64,000 nt of DNA from Paenibacillus sp. JZ16 (lineage in GTDB: Bacteria > Bacillota > Bacilli > Paenibacillales > Paenibacillaceae). The notes beneath the pieces are model-generated. The model did not search any database, was not told the origin of the DNA, and worked only from the letters and a program-made list of their open reading frames with translations. A program made the position numbers and the translations under genes. The DNA lies in the NCBI RefSeq assembly GCF_015326965.1, contig NZ_CP017659.1:6018001-6082000 (forward strand), read 5' to 3'. Shown here one piece after another: positions 1 to 8,562 of the stretch; within the stretch, counting starts at the first letter, position 1, and the number at the start of each line of letters is the position of its first letter.

Positions 1-70
1 GCTGCTGCTGTACCCGTTCCTGCAAAAGTATTTTGTGAAGGGCGTTATGATTGGTGCAATTAAAGGTTGA
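1..70 (+). CDS. Sugar ABC transporter permease, LplC/YtcP type (3' end only)
   Basis: Only the last 22 codons are in the window, read in frame from base 2 to a TGA at 68-70. The tail (YPFLQKYFVKGVMIGAIKG) closely resembles the end of the complete permease at 12875-13747 (YPFVQRYFVTGIMLGSVKQ), so this is the last part of a carbohydrate ABC-transporter inner-membrane subunit. A solute-binding lipoprotein follows after 33 bases, the same permease-then-binding-protein order as in the second operon near 12-15 kb. The substrate cannot be told from this fragment. Confidence 0.8.
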   Translation, partial: LLLYPFLQKYFVKGVMIGAIKG

Positions 71-103
71 TTACGGATATTTCATGAGGAGGAATTGAAT
101 TTT

Positions 104-1723
104 ATGGTGATGAGAAAATGGACTTCACTTACATTGGCAGCTGTACTGGCAGCCGGATTGCTGGCAGGCTGCGGTAGTAAAAGCGGGGAAAGTGCAACGG
201 ATAAAGGTGAGACGCCGCAAGCCAATTTTAACGAGACCGGCATGCCGATTGTGAACGAACCCCTCGATCTGACGTTCTTCACGGGCAAGTCGCCATCAAA
301 CGGGAGCAAATTCGAGGAAACGCTCGTATGGAAAACCTATCAAGAGATGTCCAATGTGAATGTGACCTGGAACCTCATTCCATTCGATACCCTGACCGAG
401 AAGCGGAATTTAGCGCTGGCAGGTGGAGATTATCCGGATGTATTCTACTCCGCAAGGGTCAGCTCCGCAGAGTTAACCCGTTATGGGGAGCAAGGAGTAT
501 TTATACCGCTGAATGATCTGATCGATAAATACGCACCGAATTTCAAAAAGCTGATGGAAGAGTACCCGGATATTCGAAAAGGGCTGACGATGCCGGACGG
601 CAACATTTATTCCCTGCCATCTTTCTACGATCCTGCGCTGCTCTCCATGTTGATTGGTACACCGATTTGGATTAATCAGGAGTGGCTGGATCAGCTCGGG
701 ATGAAAGAGCCGCAGACGACAGAAGAATTCTATGCGTATTTGAAGGCGGTAAAAGAAACCGATCTAAACGGTAACGGAAAGCATGATGAGATTCCTTTCG
801 CTTCAGCAGGCATTACCGGAATCATCGATCACTTGAAAGGATCTTGGGGACTTGGCACAAGCGGACTTGGCCATAAATTGGTGGACATAGATCCGGACAC
901 TGGGAAACTGCGCTTCACCAAAGCTTTGCCGGAGTATAAGGAAATGCTCCAGTTCGTAAACAAGCTGCACCAGGAAGGACTGCTCGATAAAGAGATCTTC
1001 ACGATTGAGGGCGGCGCATTGAATGCCAAAGGGCAGGAGGGCCTGCTCGGTGCTACAATTGTGCCGAATCCGGAGATGGTGATGGGTCGCAAAGAATACA
1101 TCGGCCTCGGGGCGCTTAAGGGACCGCATGGTGATCAGCTTTACTCCCACGTCAAAGTGCCGATGGTTCACGTAGGTGCATTTGCGATTACCGATAAGAA
1201 CCCGAATCCGGAAGCAACGATCCGCTGGATGGATTACTTCTACGGGGATGAGGGCGCCCAGTTCTATTTCATGGGTAAAGAAGGCGAGACATTTACGAAG
1301 AACGCTGACGGTCAGCTGGAGTATGTGAAGGAGATTACGGAGAATCCAAATGGATTAACGCAGGATCAGGCGTTGGCCAAGTATTTCACTTGGCTGGGGG
1401 GCAGCTATCCTGGCTTTGTGCGGGAGAAATGGTTTAAAGCCTCGGAGACACGACCTAACGCCATGGCCGCAGCCGAAAAGGCAGAGCCGTATGCCGTGAA
1501 GGAGATTCTGTACAACTTTAACTTTACATTGGAGGAAACGGAGGTCATGACCTCGATTGGTAAAGATATCGAGGATTACGTTAAGGAAATGGAAGCGAAA
1601 TTCGTGAACGGCTCGGCCTCGTTCAGCCAATGGGATGAGTATGTGAATACACTTAACAAGATGGGATTGGACCGATACATGGAGGTTTACCAAGCCGCTT
1701 ATGAGCGCTACCAGGCGGAGTAA
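104..1723 (+). CDS. Sugar ABC transporter substrate-binding lipoprotein (LplA/YtcQ-like)
   Basis: A large (539-residue) extracellular solute-binding protein of family 1. It has a lipoprotein signal peptide: a basic start, a hydrophobic stretch and the lipobox LLAGC, so it should be lipid-anchored outside the membrane and hand a sugar or oligosaccharide to the upstream permeases. The open frame can start at a TTG at 95, but the AGGAGG at 87-92 sits too close to that; the ATG at 104 (spacing 11) is preferred, with ATG 110 as alternative. It resembles the 541-residue paralogue at 13795-15420 in size and in motifs such as DxNxNG-like loops and a C-terminal helical region. The unusual length compared with 400-450-residue sugar-binding proteins is typical of this LplA/YtcQ group. 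No ATPase gene is present, as is usual for systems sharing an MsmX-type ATPase. Substrate unknown. Confidence 0.88.
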   Translation: MVMRKWTSLTLAAVLAAGLLAGCGSKSGESATDKGETPQANFNETGMPIVNEPLDLTFFTGKSPSNGSKFEETLVWKTYQEMSNVNVTWNLIPFDTLTEKRNLALAGGDYPDVFYSARVSSAELTRYGEQGVFIPLNDLIDKYAPNFKKLMEEYPDIRKGLTMPDGNIYSLPSFYDPALLSMLIGTPIWINQEWLDQLGMKEPQTTEEFYAYLKAVKETDLNGNGKHDEIPFASAGITGIIDHLKGSWGLGTSGLGHKLVDIDPDTGKLRFTKALPEYKEMLQFVNKLHQEGLLDKEIFTIEGGALNAKGQEGLLGATIVPNPEMVMGRKEYIGLGALKGPHGDQLYSHVKVPMVHVGAFAITDKNPNPEATIRWMDYFYGDEGAQFYFMGKEGETFTKNADGQLEYVKEITENPNGLTQDQALAKYFTWLGGSYPGFVREKWFKASETRPNAMAAAEKAEPYAVKEILYNFNFTLEETEVMTSIGKDIEDYVKEMEAKFVNGSASFSQWDEYVNTLNKMGLDRYMEVYQAAYERYQAE

Positions 1724-1747
1724 ACGGAAACGATGACAATCGAAAGA

Positions 1748-1781
1748 CGCGGTACGGGGCGGAACCCGTATCGCGTTTTTT
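1748..1781 (+). terminator. Rho-independent terminator of the first sugar ABC operon
   Basis: An 11-bp stem (1748-1758 with 1765-1775, one G-T pair) is followed by six T at 1776-1781, 25 bases after the lipoprotein stop codon. Confidence 0.85.
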
Positions 1782-1932
1782 GCTATTCCAAACAATTGGT
1801 GAAATATTCCAAAAGGGGTGATAAGATCATATTTAATGACAATTAGACGCCCTCACAAAAATGAGTACTCAAAATCCCACCTTGGCGGGAGTATATTCGT
1901 AAGTATCGATATCATGAGGGGAGGAGTCGCAC

Positions 1933-2142
1933 ATAGAGCGGAAGACGACTTTCAGGAATATTTCCAAGGGAATCGCGGCATGGTTATTTAAGCAGAGGCG
2001 CAGGCATAGCTCAAATAAAAAACTGGAATGGATAGTTGAGCGTTTGATTCAGGGTTCTCTGATCATGTGGGCCATCCTGTTCATACGTTGGTGTATATTG
2101 ATAACGATTGCTACGATGAGGCATTTTGGAATCATTGATTAA
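1933..2142 (+). CDS. Candidate small membrane protein with an ATA start codon
   Basis: I do not recognise this gene. A frame open from 1918 to the TAA at 2140-2142 has no ATG, GTG or TTG near its beginning, but a consensus GGAGG (1920-1924) stands exactly 8 bases before an ATA codon at 1933. Reading from there gives 69 residues: a very basic first half (clusters such as FKQRRRH and SNKKLEW) and a hydrophobic stretch (GSLIMWAILFIRWCILITIA) that could span the membrane once, with about nine residues after it. A hairpin terminator follows at 2208. The stretch would otherwise be a 650-base gap between two genes. AUA starts are known but rare, so this may instead be a decayed gene whose ATG has mutated; an internal start at TTG 2044 or ATG 2065 would leave only the hydrophobic part. 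Confidence 0.4.
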   Translation: MERKTTFRNISKGIAAWLFKQRRRHSSNKKLEWIVERLIQGSLIMWAILFIRWCILITIATMRHFGIID

Positions 2143-2207
2143 TGGCGATGAGTATGCGGGTACTCGTTCTGATAAGGGGAGTATCACAATAGATATGAAG
2201 GTAATTT

Positions 2208-2275
2208 CAAGCGGCAGTTAGCTCGGACACAGCTGCCGCTTGCAGAAGCCCGGCATGGATGTCGCGGCTTTTTTG
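2208..2275 (+). terminator. Hairpin and T-run upstream of the SLH nucleotidase gene
   Basis: A perfect 10-bp stem pairs 2208-2217 with 2233-2242. A second, imperfect hairpin (AGCC near 2247 with GGCT near 2266) is followed by six T at 2269-2274. Together they look like a terminator for whatever is transcribed from about 1.8-2.1 kb, and would insulate the large gene that follows. Confidence 0.6.
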
Positions 2276-2379
2276 CTGTCTATCGTCCTTTTTACACAAT
2301 CCGCCACCTTTATTGAGCATGCGTTAACATTTCTTCCTTACACTTGGAATTAAATAAGGATAGAAGAGGGGATATGGAG

Positions 2380-5300
2380 TTGAAGCATAAAAGCATGAAA
2401 GTAGTCTCGCTGTTGATGGCGGCGGAAATCACGATGGCCTCTTTATTTTCGGCAGGCACCGTGATGGCTGAAGAGGGACAGGAGATACTCCAGACGGCCA
2501 GCGCGGAAACAGCATCCCAAGATGCAGCTATCGATATCGCTGCCGTTGATTTCGGCATTACCGATAAGATCTTTCCGGATGCGCATGCAGAAGAGTCATA
2601 CACGGTGACAGTTGATGTGTATGGTGGACAAGCGCCCTATACCTTCTCGGCGACGGGTCTACCGGCAGGCTTGGACATTACGCCCGATACAGGATTCATT
2701 ACGGGTACGCCTGCTGCTGGACAAGAGGGCGAATATACGGTTGAGGTAACGGTGCAGGATAGCGCACCCGTACCTGCGACCGCTCAGTCGCTTGTGAAAT
2801 TGCAAGTATTGGGGAAACGCCCAGATCCGGTGGCTGACAAGCTGGCCATGAGGATGATCGGTCATTATTCGGTAGGTACCTCCAATAAGGATGGCGGCGT
2901 GGCGGAAATTGTAAAATACAACAAAGATAATGGAAAGCTCTATCTAGTCAATGGTTCAACCCAGCCGGCAAGTCTCGAAATCGTGTCTCTTGGCGCTGAC
3001 GGCAGCTTGCTGAAGGACAAGCAGATTAATGTGGAAGACTTGGCAAGCAAGGACGGTTTTCTGTATGGGGACCTGACCAGCGTGGATATCAACACCAAGA
3101 CGAAGCAGGTTGTGGTCGCTGTACAGGAGCAGGATCATACGAAAGCTGGTAAGGTCCTGGTGCTCGACTATGACGGCGGTTTGATCGGATCTTTTGAAAC
3201 CGGCATCCAGCCGGACATGGTCAAGTATACGTCCGATGGCCGTTATATCCTGACGGCGGATGAAGGCGAGCCTCGTACGGAGACCGCTCCTGATCCGGAA
3301 GGAAGCATTACGATTATCGACACCTTATCAGGCGAAGCAAGTCATCTGAAATTTGATGACCCGTCGATCATTGACGATCAGGTGCATATTCGCGGACCTG
3401 TGGAAGCGGACGGGCAAATTCGCAGCACCGGAACCAAAGCTGAAGCGATTCGTGATCTGGAACCCGAGTACATCTCGTTGTCCGAGGATGAGCTCACGGC
3501 TTATGTCGCCTTGCAGGAGAATAATGCAATCGCCGTGGTCGATATCGCCGCGAAGCGTATCCAATCGGTCAAAGGGCTCGGGTATAAAGATTTCAATCAA
3601 CCAGAGAACCAACTCGACCTCCTGAAGGATGGACAAATCAAGTTTGAGAACGTTCCTTTTTACGGCATGTATATGCCGGACGGAATTGCGACCTACAGCG
3701 AGAACGGACAGCAGTATATCCTGTCTGCGAACGAAGGGGATGCTACCGGCTGGGATGACCGAAGCAATGAAAGCAACATTGGCAAAATGAAGCCTAGTCT
3801 GGATCCGTTATCTCCGGCAGCTCAATTTTTGGCTGACAAGGGAACCACCTATGACAAGGTTGAAGTTGCCGGCGATATGGGCACTGAAGGGCTATATCTG
3901 TATGGAGGTCGTTCATTCTCCATCTGGAATGCAGCCGACATGTCCCAGGTGTACGACAGCGGCAGTGATTTTGAGAAGATTACGGCCGAGCGCTTGCCGA
4001 ATCATTTCAATGCCAGCAATGATAAAACCGATCTGGACAGCCGCAGCGCCAAGAAAGGACCTGAGCCGGAATATGTTGCCGTGGGTAAGGTCGGACAGAA
4101 AACGCTGGCTTTTGTCGGACTTGAGCGCATTGGCGGGGTTATGACGTATGATGTCACGAATCCATCCGATCCTGCGTTTCTGAACTATATCAACACACGG
4201 GATTTTAACGGCGGGATAGAGTCGGATTCCGGCCCGGAGGGACTGGACTTTATTCCGGCCGCGGACAGCAAGACAGGACGGCCGCTGCTGCTGGTCGCTA
4301 ATGAGGTCAGTGGAACGGTGGCCCTGCTGGAGCTCCAGGTAACCAAGATTACGCTGGACAAGACATCGCTTAAGCTGAGTCCAGGCGGCACACCGGAACT
4401 ATTGCAGGCGAGCGTGGAGCCGATCCAAGGCGGTTCAACCGAGCTGGCTTGGAGTTCCTCCAACGAAATGGTGGCTGCGGTAGACCAGAACGGCCTGGTC
4501 ACGCCGATCTCCGCAGGGGAAGCGGTGATTACCGTCCTGAGCAAGGATGGCTACGGATCAGCGGTAGTGCCGGTTAAGGTAACGGACGGTTCAGTGGATG
4601 GAGAACCGTGGAAGTTAACGGTGATGCATACCAACGATACCCATGCGCATCTGGCGGAAGTGGCCAGACGGGCTACGCTGGTTCAGGAGGTCCGCAGCGA
4701 AGGCGGGAACAGCCTGCTGCTGGATGCAGGGGATGTATTCTCCGGCGATCTGTATTTCACCAAATGGTTTGGGCTGGCGGATCTGGCCTTCATGAACTAT
4801 ATGGGTTATGACGCGATGACGTTCGGTAACCACGAATTCGATCAAGGCACCAAGACGCTTGCAGATTTCGTGAGTAAGGCGCAATTCCCGCTTGTCAGCG
4901 CGAATGTGGATCTTAGTCAGGATGCTAACATCTCGCACCTGATTCGTAAGCCGGCGGTGATCGATACCGATCAGCCAAAGACGACGGCAAATAACGGGGT
5001 ATATCCATACGTGACATTGCTGGTTGACGGCCAAAAGGTCGGGGTATTCGGCCTAACGACCGAGGATACGGCCGAGACGTCCAGCCCAGGAAAAGACGTA
5101 GTCTTCCGCGATGCGGTGACTTCGGCCCAGGCAACGGTTGAAGCGATGGAGAAGGACGGGCTTGATAAGATCATCGCCTTGTCTCACCTGGGTTACGCTA
5201 AAGATCAGGCGCTGGCCGAGGCCGTCGAAGGCATCGACCTCATTGTCGGAGGCCATACCCATACAACGCTCAATGCACCGGAAGTGGTGACGGACAATCA

Positions 5301-7488
5301 ACACGGTACACCAACCGTCATCGTGCAGGCGAATGAATGGGGCAAGTTCCTCGGCCGGGTAGACCTGCAGTTTGACAAAAACGGCGTTGTTCTCGTTGGC
5401 GACGGCCAACTCGACGGCAAGCTGATTCCGGTAGACAGTACGGTCCAGGAAGACACGCAGGCCAAGGATATGCTGGCTCCTTACAAAGCGGAATTGGAAG
5501 AACTGATGAAGCAGGTTATCGGTACTGCAGGCGTCGTACTTGATGGCAAACGCGAGAATGTCCGCTCCAAGGAGACGAATCTCGGTAATCTGATTGCGGA
5601 TGGCATGCTGGCTAAAGCCAAAGAGCTTAAGAATGCTGATATTGCCCTCACCAATGGTGGAGGTATTCGCGCCGCGATCGATGAGGGCGAAATCACGATG
5701 GGCGAGCTGAGAACAGTGATGCCATTCGGGAATACGCTGTTTGTCATGGATGTCACGGGACAGCAGCTGAAAGACGGATTGGAAAACGGAATAAGCGGTG
5801 CCAAACTGGCGGATCTGCCAGGGAAGTTCCCGCAAATCGCCGGGATGAAATTCAAATGGGATCCTAGCGCTCCGGCAGGCGATAAAGTGTTCGACGTACA
5901 GATCATGAAGGACGGAAGCTACAAACCTCTGGTATTGACCGAGACATACCGGATGGCAACGAACAGCTTTGTAGCCAAGGGCGGGGATGGATATAAATCC
6001 TTTGCCGATGCGATTGCCGAAGGAAAATACAACGAGGATCTGGGTTACCCGGATTATGAAATTTTCATGGAATATGTGAACAAGCTGGGCGGTAAGGTTA
6101 CGCCTAAGGTCGAGGGGAGAATTACGGAGCAGAAGAAACCGGCCAATCCGGGCGACGGCTCTTCTCCTGGATCAGGATCAGGCGGGTCGGGAGGCGGTTC
6201 CGTAACACCGCCGGTATCACAGCCTAATCCTCCTTCCTCTGGCGGAAACACATCATTGCCAAACGTAATGGCAGGCAAGGATCTGAATATAACTGATGCA
6301 GGCGGAGCAGTGGACCGCATTACGGTGAAGGAAGAGGCGTGGAAGAAGGCAGTTGCCGGAGTGTCTGCGAACGGGCAGCAGGAACTCATTATTCGGGCTC
6401 CAGAGTTGAACCGTGCAGCCGAGTTATCCCTTTCGGCAGCAGGTCTGAAGCTCGCCATGGAACGGAATTCGAATGTGACCCTGGTGCTGGAGACCGCACT
6501 TGGAGCCTTCCGTCTTCCAGTGACGGCTCTACATTTGGATGAGGTTCTGAAGCCGGCTCAAGGCTCTGGCAGCATCCAAGTGAAGGTATCCGTGGCTCCG
6601 GCAGCCAGCAAGGTAGCGGATGCTATGATAAGCAAGGCAGCTTCTATGGGTGCCTCGATGGCTGCGATCGGAGCGCTTCAGTTTGGAGTAGCGGTTGGAG
6701 CACCAGGCGCAGAGCAAGAACGGAAGGATTTCGGGAAGCGCGTAATCAGCCGCATCCTGCCGCTGCCGGCAGGGACAGCTTCGAATTCGGTCACTGCTGT
6801 AATTTTTGACGCAGATGCGGGAAGCTTCCGATTTGTACCGGCCACAGCGACGACGTGGAATGGTAAACCGGCCATCGAAGTGAAGCATGCCGGAAACGGC
6901 ATTTACGCACTGCTGCAGTATAAGAAAACCTTTGCCGATCTAAACGGCCACTGGGCGAAAGCGGAAATCGAATCCATGGCTTCCAAGCTGCTCGTGAACG
7001 AAGTTAACGCTAACTCGTACGCGCCGGGCAAAGTAATCACGAGAGCAGAGTTTACGGCAATGCTGGTCCGCGCGATGGGACTTAGTCCGGTCATCGAGAG
7101 CGGAGCATTCAAGGATGTTCAGGATGCCTCCGCGTATGCCGGCGAGATCGGCGCAGCGTTGCGTTACGGCTTGATCGAGGGCGGCACTGGCGGTGCCTTC
7201 TTGCCCAATGCCAGCATGACTCGAGCGGAAATGGCCGTAATGATCACCAGGGCCATGGAGGCGGTAAATCCGACAGACCTGCCGAACCAGAGTGCGAATG
7301 CCAGTATTGAATTCAAAGATCAGGCATCCATCCCTGCTTGGGCGGCTGCCCATATTGCCAGTCTTACGGAGCAAGGCATCCTGCGGGGTGACAACCATGG
7401 TCATTTCGGTGCACTCGATTCGGTTACCCGTGCGCAAGCGGCACTTGTTCTGAAACGTACTTTGGCAGCATTGAACTTTATGAACTAA
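2380..7488 (+). CDS. SLH-anchored multidomain 5'-nucleotidase/choice-of-anchor-I surface protein
   Basis: A 1,702-residue secreted protein. Order of parts: Sec signal peptide (about 1-31, ending at VMAEE); a putative-Ig/cadherin-like module (45-140, motif GLPAGL); a choice-of-anchor-I beta-propeller domain (about 155-645); a bacterial Ig-like Big_2 domain (650-735); a calcineurin-type 5'-nucleotidase core (from about 745) with metal-site motifs NDTHAH, DAGDVF, GNHEFD and GGHTHT; the 5'-nucleotidase C-terminal substrate domain (about 1045-1240, motif GGGIRAA); a Gly/Ser/Pro linker (about 1250-1290); a domain I cannot name; and three SLH repeats (about 1515-1702) that bind the secondary wall polymer. 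It probably hydrolyses extracellular nucleotides or related phosphoesters at the cell surface. Start: AGGGGA at 2367-2372 is 7 bases before a TTG at 2380, which I prefer; the ATG at 2374 is too close to that site and a TTG at 2344 has none. It stands alone between terminators. Confidence 0.88.
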   Translation: MKHKSMKVVSLLMAAEITMASLFSAGTVMAEEGQEILQTASAETASQDAAIDIAAVDFGITDKIFPDAHAEESYTVTVDVYGGQAPYTFSATGLPAGLDITPDTGFITGTPAAGQEGEYTVEVTVQDSAPVPATAQSLVKLQVLGKRPDPVADKLAMRMIGHYSVGTSNKDGGVAEIVKYNKDNGKLYLVNGSTQPASLEIVSLGADGSLLKDKQINVEDLASKDGFLYGDLTSVDINTKTKQVVVAVQEQDHTKAGKVLVLDYDGGLIGSFETGIQPDMVKYTSDGRYILTADEGEPRTETAPDPEGSITIIDTLSGEASHLKFDDPSIIDDQVHIRGPVEADGQIRSTGTKAEAIRDLEPEYISLSEDELTAYVALQENNAIAVVDIAAKRIQSVKGLGYKDFNQPENQLDLLKDGQIKFENVPFYGMYMPDGIATYSENGQQYILSANEGDATGWDDRSNESNIGKMKPSLDPLSPAAQFLADKGTTYDKVEVAGDMGTEGLYLYGGRSFSIWNAADMSQVYDSGSDFEKITAERLPNHFNASNDKTDLDSRSAKKGPEPEYVAVGKVGQKTLAFVGLERIGGVMTYDVTNPSDPAFLNYINTRDFNGGIESDSGPEGLDFIPAADSKTGRPLLLVANEVSGTVALLELQVTKITLDKTSLKLSPGGTPELLQASVEPIQGGSTELAWSSSNEMVAAVDQNGLVTPISAGEAVITVLSKDGYGSAVVPVKVTDGSVDGEPWKLTVMHTNDTHAHLAEVARRATLVQEVRSEGGNSLLLDAGDVFSGDLYFTKWFGLADLAFMNYMGYDAMTFGNHEFDQGTKTLADFVSKAQFPLVSANVDLSQDANISHLIRKPAVIDTDQPKTTANNGVYPYVTLLVDGQKVGVFGLTTEDTAETSSPGKDVVFRDAVTSAQATVEAMEKDGLDKIIALSHLGYAKDQALAEAVEGIDLIVGGHTHTTLNAPEVVTDNQHGTPTVIVQANEWGKFLGRVDLQFDKNGVVLVGDGQLDGKLIPVDSTVQEDTQAKDMLAPYKAELEELMKQVIGTAGVVLDGKRENVRSKETNLGNLIADGMLAKAKELKNADIALTNGGGIRAAIDEGEITMGELRTVMPFGNTLFVMDVTGQQLKDGLENGISGAKLADLPGKFPQIAGMKFKWDPSAPAGDKVFDVQIMKDGSYKPLVLTETYRMATNSFVAKGGDGYKSFADAIAEGKYNEDLGYPDYEIFMEYVNKLGGKVTPKVEGRITEQKKPANPGDGSSPGSGSGGSGGGSVTPPVSQPNPPSSGGNTSLPNVMAGKDLNITDAGGAVDRITVKEEAWKKAVAGVSANGQQELIIRAPELNRAAELSLSAAGLKLAMERNSNVTLVLETALGAFRLPVTALHLDEVLKPAQGSGSIQVKVSVAPAASKVADAMISKAASMGASMAAIGALQFGVAVGAPGAEQERKDFGKRVISRILPLPAGTASNSVTAVIFDADAGSFRFVPATATTWNGKPAIEVKHAGNGIYALLQYKKTFADLNGHWAKAEIESMASKLLVNEVNANSYAPGKVITRAEFTAMLVRAMGLSPVIESGAFKDVQDASAYAGEIGAALRYGLIEGGTGGAFLPNASMTRAEMAVMITRAMEAVNPTDLPNQSANASIEFKDQASIPAWAAAHIASLTEQGILRGDNHGHFGALDSVTRAQAALVLKRTLAALNFMN

Positions 7489-7519
7489 GCGAAGAGGAAT
7501 CCATTAGAATTATAAGACC

Positions 7520-7557
7520 GTCCTTAAGGTTGCTGAAACCTTAAGGACATTTTTTTT
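7520..7557 (+). terminator. Strong terminator after the SLH nucleotidase gene
   Basis: A perfect 12-bp stem (7520-7531 with 7537-7548), loop of five, then eight T at 7550-7557. Confidence 0.93.
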
Positions 7558-7653
7558 ATAACAATGTAAATTGCGAGCGGTTAAAGAGAAGTGCGCTGGT
7601 ATCCGATAATATCCGTAAGTGTTAGATTAACGATGGGATAAGGATGTGGGTTC

Positions 7654-8022
7654 ATGCGCATTGCGTCTGCATATACATACTGGAGTCAGGTGAAACGGAT
7701 GGGCGCCGAATCAGCCCAAGGCGGATTTGAACAGCTGCTCCAGAAGAGCAAGGAGGAAGAAGAGAATAAGGGAAAGCTGGTAACCGTAAGGGAAAACGGT
7801 TATTTGCGTCAGTATATGGTTCAACCGGATGGGAGCAAAATGCTGTTAAGCGAGACGAAGCAGTACGAGAGTGAATCCGCCGCCAGTTCAACAGATCTAT
7901 CGATGTCGTTGCCTCAAACAGGCGGAATGAGTCATAATACCAAGGACGCTCTCGATCTGTTATGTCTTCAGGCTGGTGCGGTCGGTACCCGTTCCAGCTA
8001 CAAGATATTCGATATTACCTAA
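7654..8022 (+). CDS. Small hypothetical protein, 122 residues
   Basis: I do not recognise this protein. It is soluble-looking, with no signal peptide or membrane segment. A Lys/Glu-rich stretch (residues about 31-40, KSKEEEENKGK) separates an N-terminal part beginning MRIASAYTYW from a middle section with alternating charged and hydrophobic residues (VRENGYLRQYMVQPDGSKMLL) and a Ser-rich tail. Only a weak ribosome-binding site (GGATGTGGG) precedes the ATG. It lies between two terminator or regulatory regions and so is probably monocistronic. The PDGSK-MLL wording resembles a flagellar or cell-surface small protein only superficially, so no function is proposed. Confidence 0.6.
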   Translation: MRIASAYTYWSQVKRMGAESAQGGFEQLLQKSKEEEENKGKLVTVRENGYLRQYMVQPDGSKMLLSETKQYESESAASSTDLSMSLPQTGGMSHNTKDALDLLCLQAGAVGTRSSYKIFDIT

Positions 8023-8154
8023 AATGAATAAATACCAAAAAATCATACTGGTAACAAATCGATACTTGCTGTATAATTCTCAGTAAGTCTTGGTTGAACG
8101 TGAGATTTTTCATTGTATTCAAGTCTAATTTCACTTATTTTGAAAATAGATGTA

Positions 8155-8181
8155 TTTACATGAAAGAATTCATGTTATAAT
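8155..8181 (+). promoter_or_regulatory. Likely promoter of the FMN-riboswitch transcript
   Basis: TTTACA at 8155-8160 and a consensus TATAAT at 8176-8181, spacing 15 (17 if TATTTA at 8153 is taken as -35). Transcription would begin near 8188, about 75 bases before the riboswitch. Confidence 0.55.
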
Positions 8182-8262
8182 TTCAATATATCAACTAAGC
8201 TCATAGGAATTATCGGTTAATTAGTGAGTGTGAATGCATTACAAAAATAAAACATGAATATG

Positions 8263-8423
8263 GATCTTCGGGGTAAGGTGAAATTCCTAACCGGCGGTGA
8301 TGCTTCGTTCCGGCGTGAACGAAACTCAGCCCGCGACTCGCTGCGTTCTGGTGTGAATCTGATCGCAGCGACTGACTTGGTGCAATTCCAAGGCCGACGG
8401 TAAAGTCCGGATGGGAGAAGATC
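8263..8423 (+). promoter_or_regulatory. FMN riboswitch (RFN element)
   Basis: The conserved RFN blocks are all present in order: GATCTTCGGGG, GGTGAAATTCC, ACCGGCGGTGAT, AGCCCGCGA, GACTTGGTG, AATTCCAAGGCCGACGGT and GGATGGGAGAAGATC. The closing P1 stem pairs 8263-8269 with 8417-8423. The element binds flavin mononucleotide; in Firmicutes it stops transcription when FMN is plentiful. Here it precedes a hairpin at 8481 and an EamA-type transporter gene at 8563. Confidence 0.97.
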
Positions 8424-8480
8424 AAAGATGAGTTTGCCGTGGATGCGAAATTTTCCATTCGGGCGCAGGCTTATTTGATC

Positions 8481-8524
8481 AGTCCCCGTTTACGTCGACA
8501 TATGTCGATGACGGGGGCTTTCTG
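8481..8524 (+). terminator. Riboswitch-controlled terminator hairpin
   Basis: Stem 8481-8489 with 8511-8519 (one G-T pair), enclosing the perfect palindrome TCGACATATGTCGA; followed by a short, C-interrupted T stretch. It lies between the FMN aptamer and the transporter start, the expected place of an expression platform. The weak T-run leaves termination less certain than the aptamer. Confidence 0.7.
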
Positions 8525-8562
8525 CTAGTAAGACCTCCGTATTCAAGACAGGAGAGGGCAAG

